Origin: Rikenellaceae bacterium
GTDB lineage: Bacteria > Bacteroidota > Bacteroidia > Bacteroidales > UBA932
Direction of reading: 5' to 3'
Assembly (NCBI GenBank): GCA_900769905.1
Contig: CAAGIL010000073.1
Location: 1 to 50,082, forward strand
Length of the DNA stretch: 50,082 nt
Below are positions 49,536 to 50,082 of this stretch, piece after piece. Position numbers and translations under genes: made by a program. A model generated the notes under the pieces. The model was not told the DNA's origin. It made no database searches and saw only the letters and a program-made list of their open reading frames with translations. Position 1 is the stretch's first letter; the number at the start of each line of letters is the position of its first letter.

Positions 49536-50082
49536 TCAGCCGATAATTTTTGCAAGGATAATGGAAATATTGTCTGTTCCGCCCCTTTCGCAAGCCTTGA
49601 GGAAGAGGCTTTCCGCACTACAGTCTTCCCGGCTGAGGGCCTCTTCAATCTCCTCATCTCCAAGCATATCGCTCAGACCGTCGGAGCAGATGAGCAGGGT
49701 GTCCCCTTCCATCAGCTTTCCGTCCAGGCTCTGCACGTGGAGATGGCCGGCGCAGCCCCCTCCCAGGCAGTTCAGCAGGAGCTTTCCCGCCTCCGGGTTC
49801 CCGGTCAGGCCGCGCTCGTTGTCGTCTGTCGTAAGAAGGCGGAGCACTCCCTGTCTGAAACGGTAGCTGCGGCTGTCACCGGCATTGACGAGCCAGATGC
49901 GCCCGTAATGCCAGATTACCCCCGTGAGTGTGCAGCCCATTGGATGGCTCTGCCCGCGCTGCGCCGCAGCTCTGTTGAGCTTTAAGGAAATGTAGGACGC
50001 AGCCTCCCTCGCTTCATCCTCGAAGCGTTCAGGGGAAATCTGGTGTAAAACGAGCTGCTCCTTGAACTCGTCCAGGGTGAAG
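49536..50082 (-). CDS. PP2C-type serine/threonine phosphatase, C-terminal part (runs off window)
   Basis: The frame stays open to the window edge, so the gene starts beyond base 50082; 181 residues are visible. PP2C motifs appear in order: 'PMGCTLTGVI', WLVNAGDSRSYRFRQG, LLICSDGLSDML and GGTDNISIILAKI. The metal-binding Asp residues are in GDSR-adjacent, CSDG and GTDN segments. The N-terminal RxxNQD and DGMGGH motifs would lie outside the window. It removes phosphate from Ser/Thr of target proteins; a partner kinase is not visible here. The last residue codon abuts the rplU promoter. Confidence 0.88.
   Translation of the reverse strand, partial: FTLDEFKEQLVLHQISPERFEDEAREAASYISLKLNRAAAQRGQSHPMGCTLTGVIWHYGRIWLVNAGDSRSYRFRQGVLRLLTTDDNERGLTGNPEAGKLLLNCLGGGCAGHLHVQSLDGKLMEGDTLLICSDGLSDMLGDEEIEEALSREDCSAESLFLKACERGGTDNISIILAKIIG

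Overview
The window is a gene-dense chromosomal segment from a member of the order Bacteroidales. Three lines of evidence point there. Fimbrillin/Mfa2/DUF4906-type surface lipoproteins sit beside an OmpA-like lipoprotein. Many exported carbohydrate enzymes carry Sec or lipoprotein signals. Where promoters can be read, they match the Bacteroides-type consensus (-33 TTTG, 19-21 bp, -7 TAnnTTTG). Rank below order cannot be set by eye. All but four genes lie on the minus strand. I see no tRNA, rRNA, CRISPR array, insertion sequence or prophage, and no gap between genes exceeds 300 bases.

Layout, low to high coordinate. (1) 1-2917: the start of an aminotransferase gene, preceded by an exported GH36 alpha-galactosidase that carries an unexpected C-terminal YiiX-like permuted papain domain. 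(2) 3079-10649: a cluster transcribed as ssb, OmpA-like lipoprotein, fimbrillin, FimB/Mfa2 anchor and DUF4906 lipoprotein, closed by a clear terminator. (3) 10872-15117: a lone plus-strand zinc-ribbon gene, then an ABC exporter (ATPase and permease) coupled to a 5'-nucleotidase split into two lipoprotein genes. (4) 15184-20406: two exported GH51 arabinofuranosidases flanking holA. (5) 20483-32813: an apparent ten-gene operon running GH31, aldose epimerase, Na+/solute symporter, araD, araA, araB, HSDR_N nuclease-like protein, cca, xerC and hpf. (6) 32968-37588: rng, a 29-residue AURKAIP1/COX24-like gene and hup, with lon divergent. (7) 37585-39810: coaD, a thioredoxin-like protein and a small basic protein, plus ung. 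(8) 39814-47472: serS-ruvC-outer-membrane receptor-lysE-PASTA-rluD-lnt, read from serS. (9) 48838-50082: rplU-rpmA and the C-terminal part of a PP2C phosphatase.

How the genes work together: the two GH51 enzymes and the GH31 enzyme can release arabinose and other sugars from plant hemicellulose or pectin outside the cytoplasm. The mutarotase and symporter prepare and import the sugar, and AraA, AraB and AraD convert L-arabinose to D-xylulose 5-phosphate. No arabinose regulator and no SusC/D pair lie in the window. The fimbrial cluster supplies a complete-looking type V pilus subunit set, although gingipain-like processing enzymes are not present here.

The most unusual items are the GH36/C92 fusion, the coupling of ssb to the fimbrial cluster, the tiny ribosomal-type gene next to hup, the 28-bp-phased promoter ladder in front of lon, and terminator/promoter overlaps leading to near-leaderless starts such as serS. 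I found no wholly new multi-gene system that I could defend.
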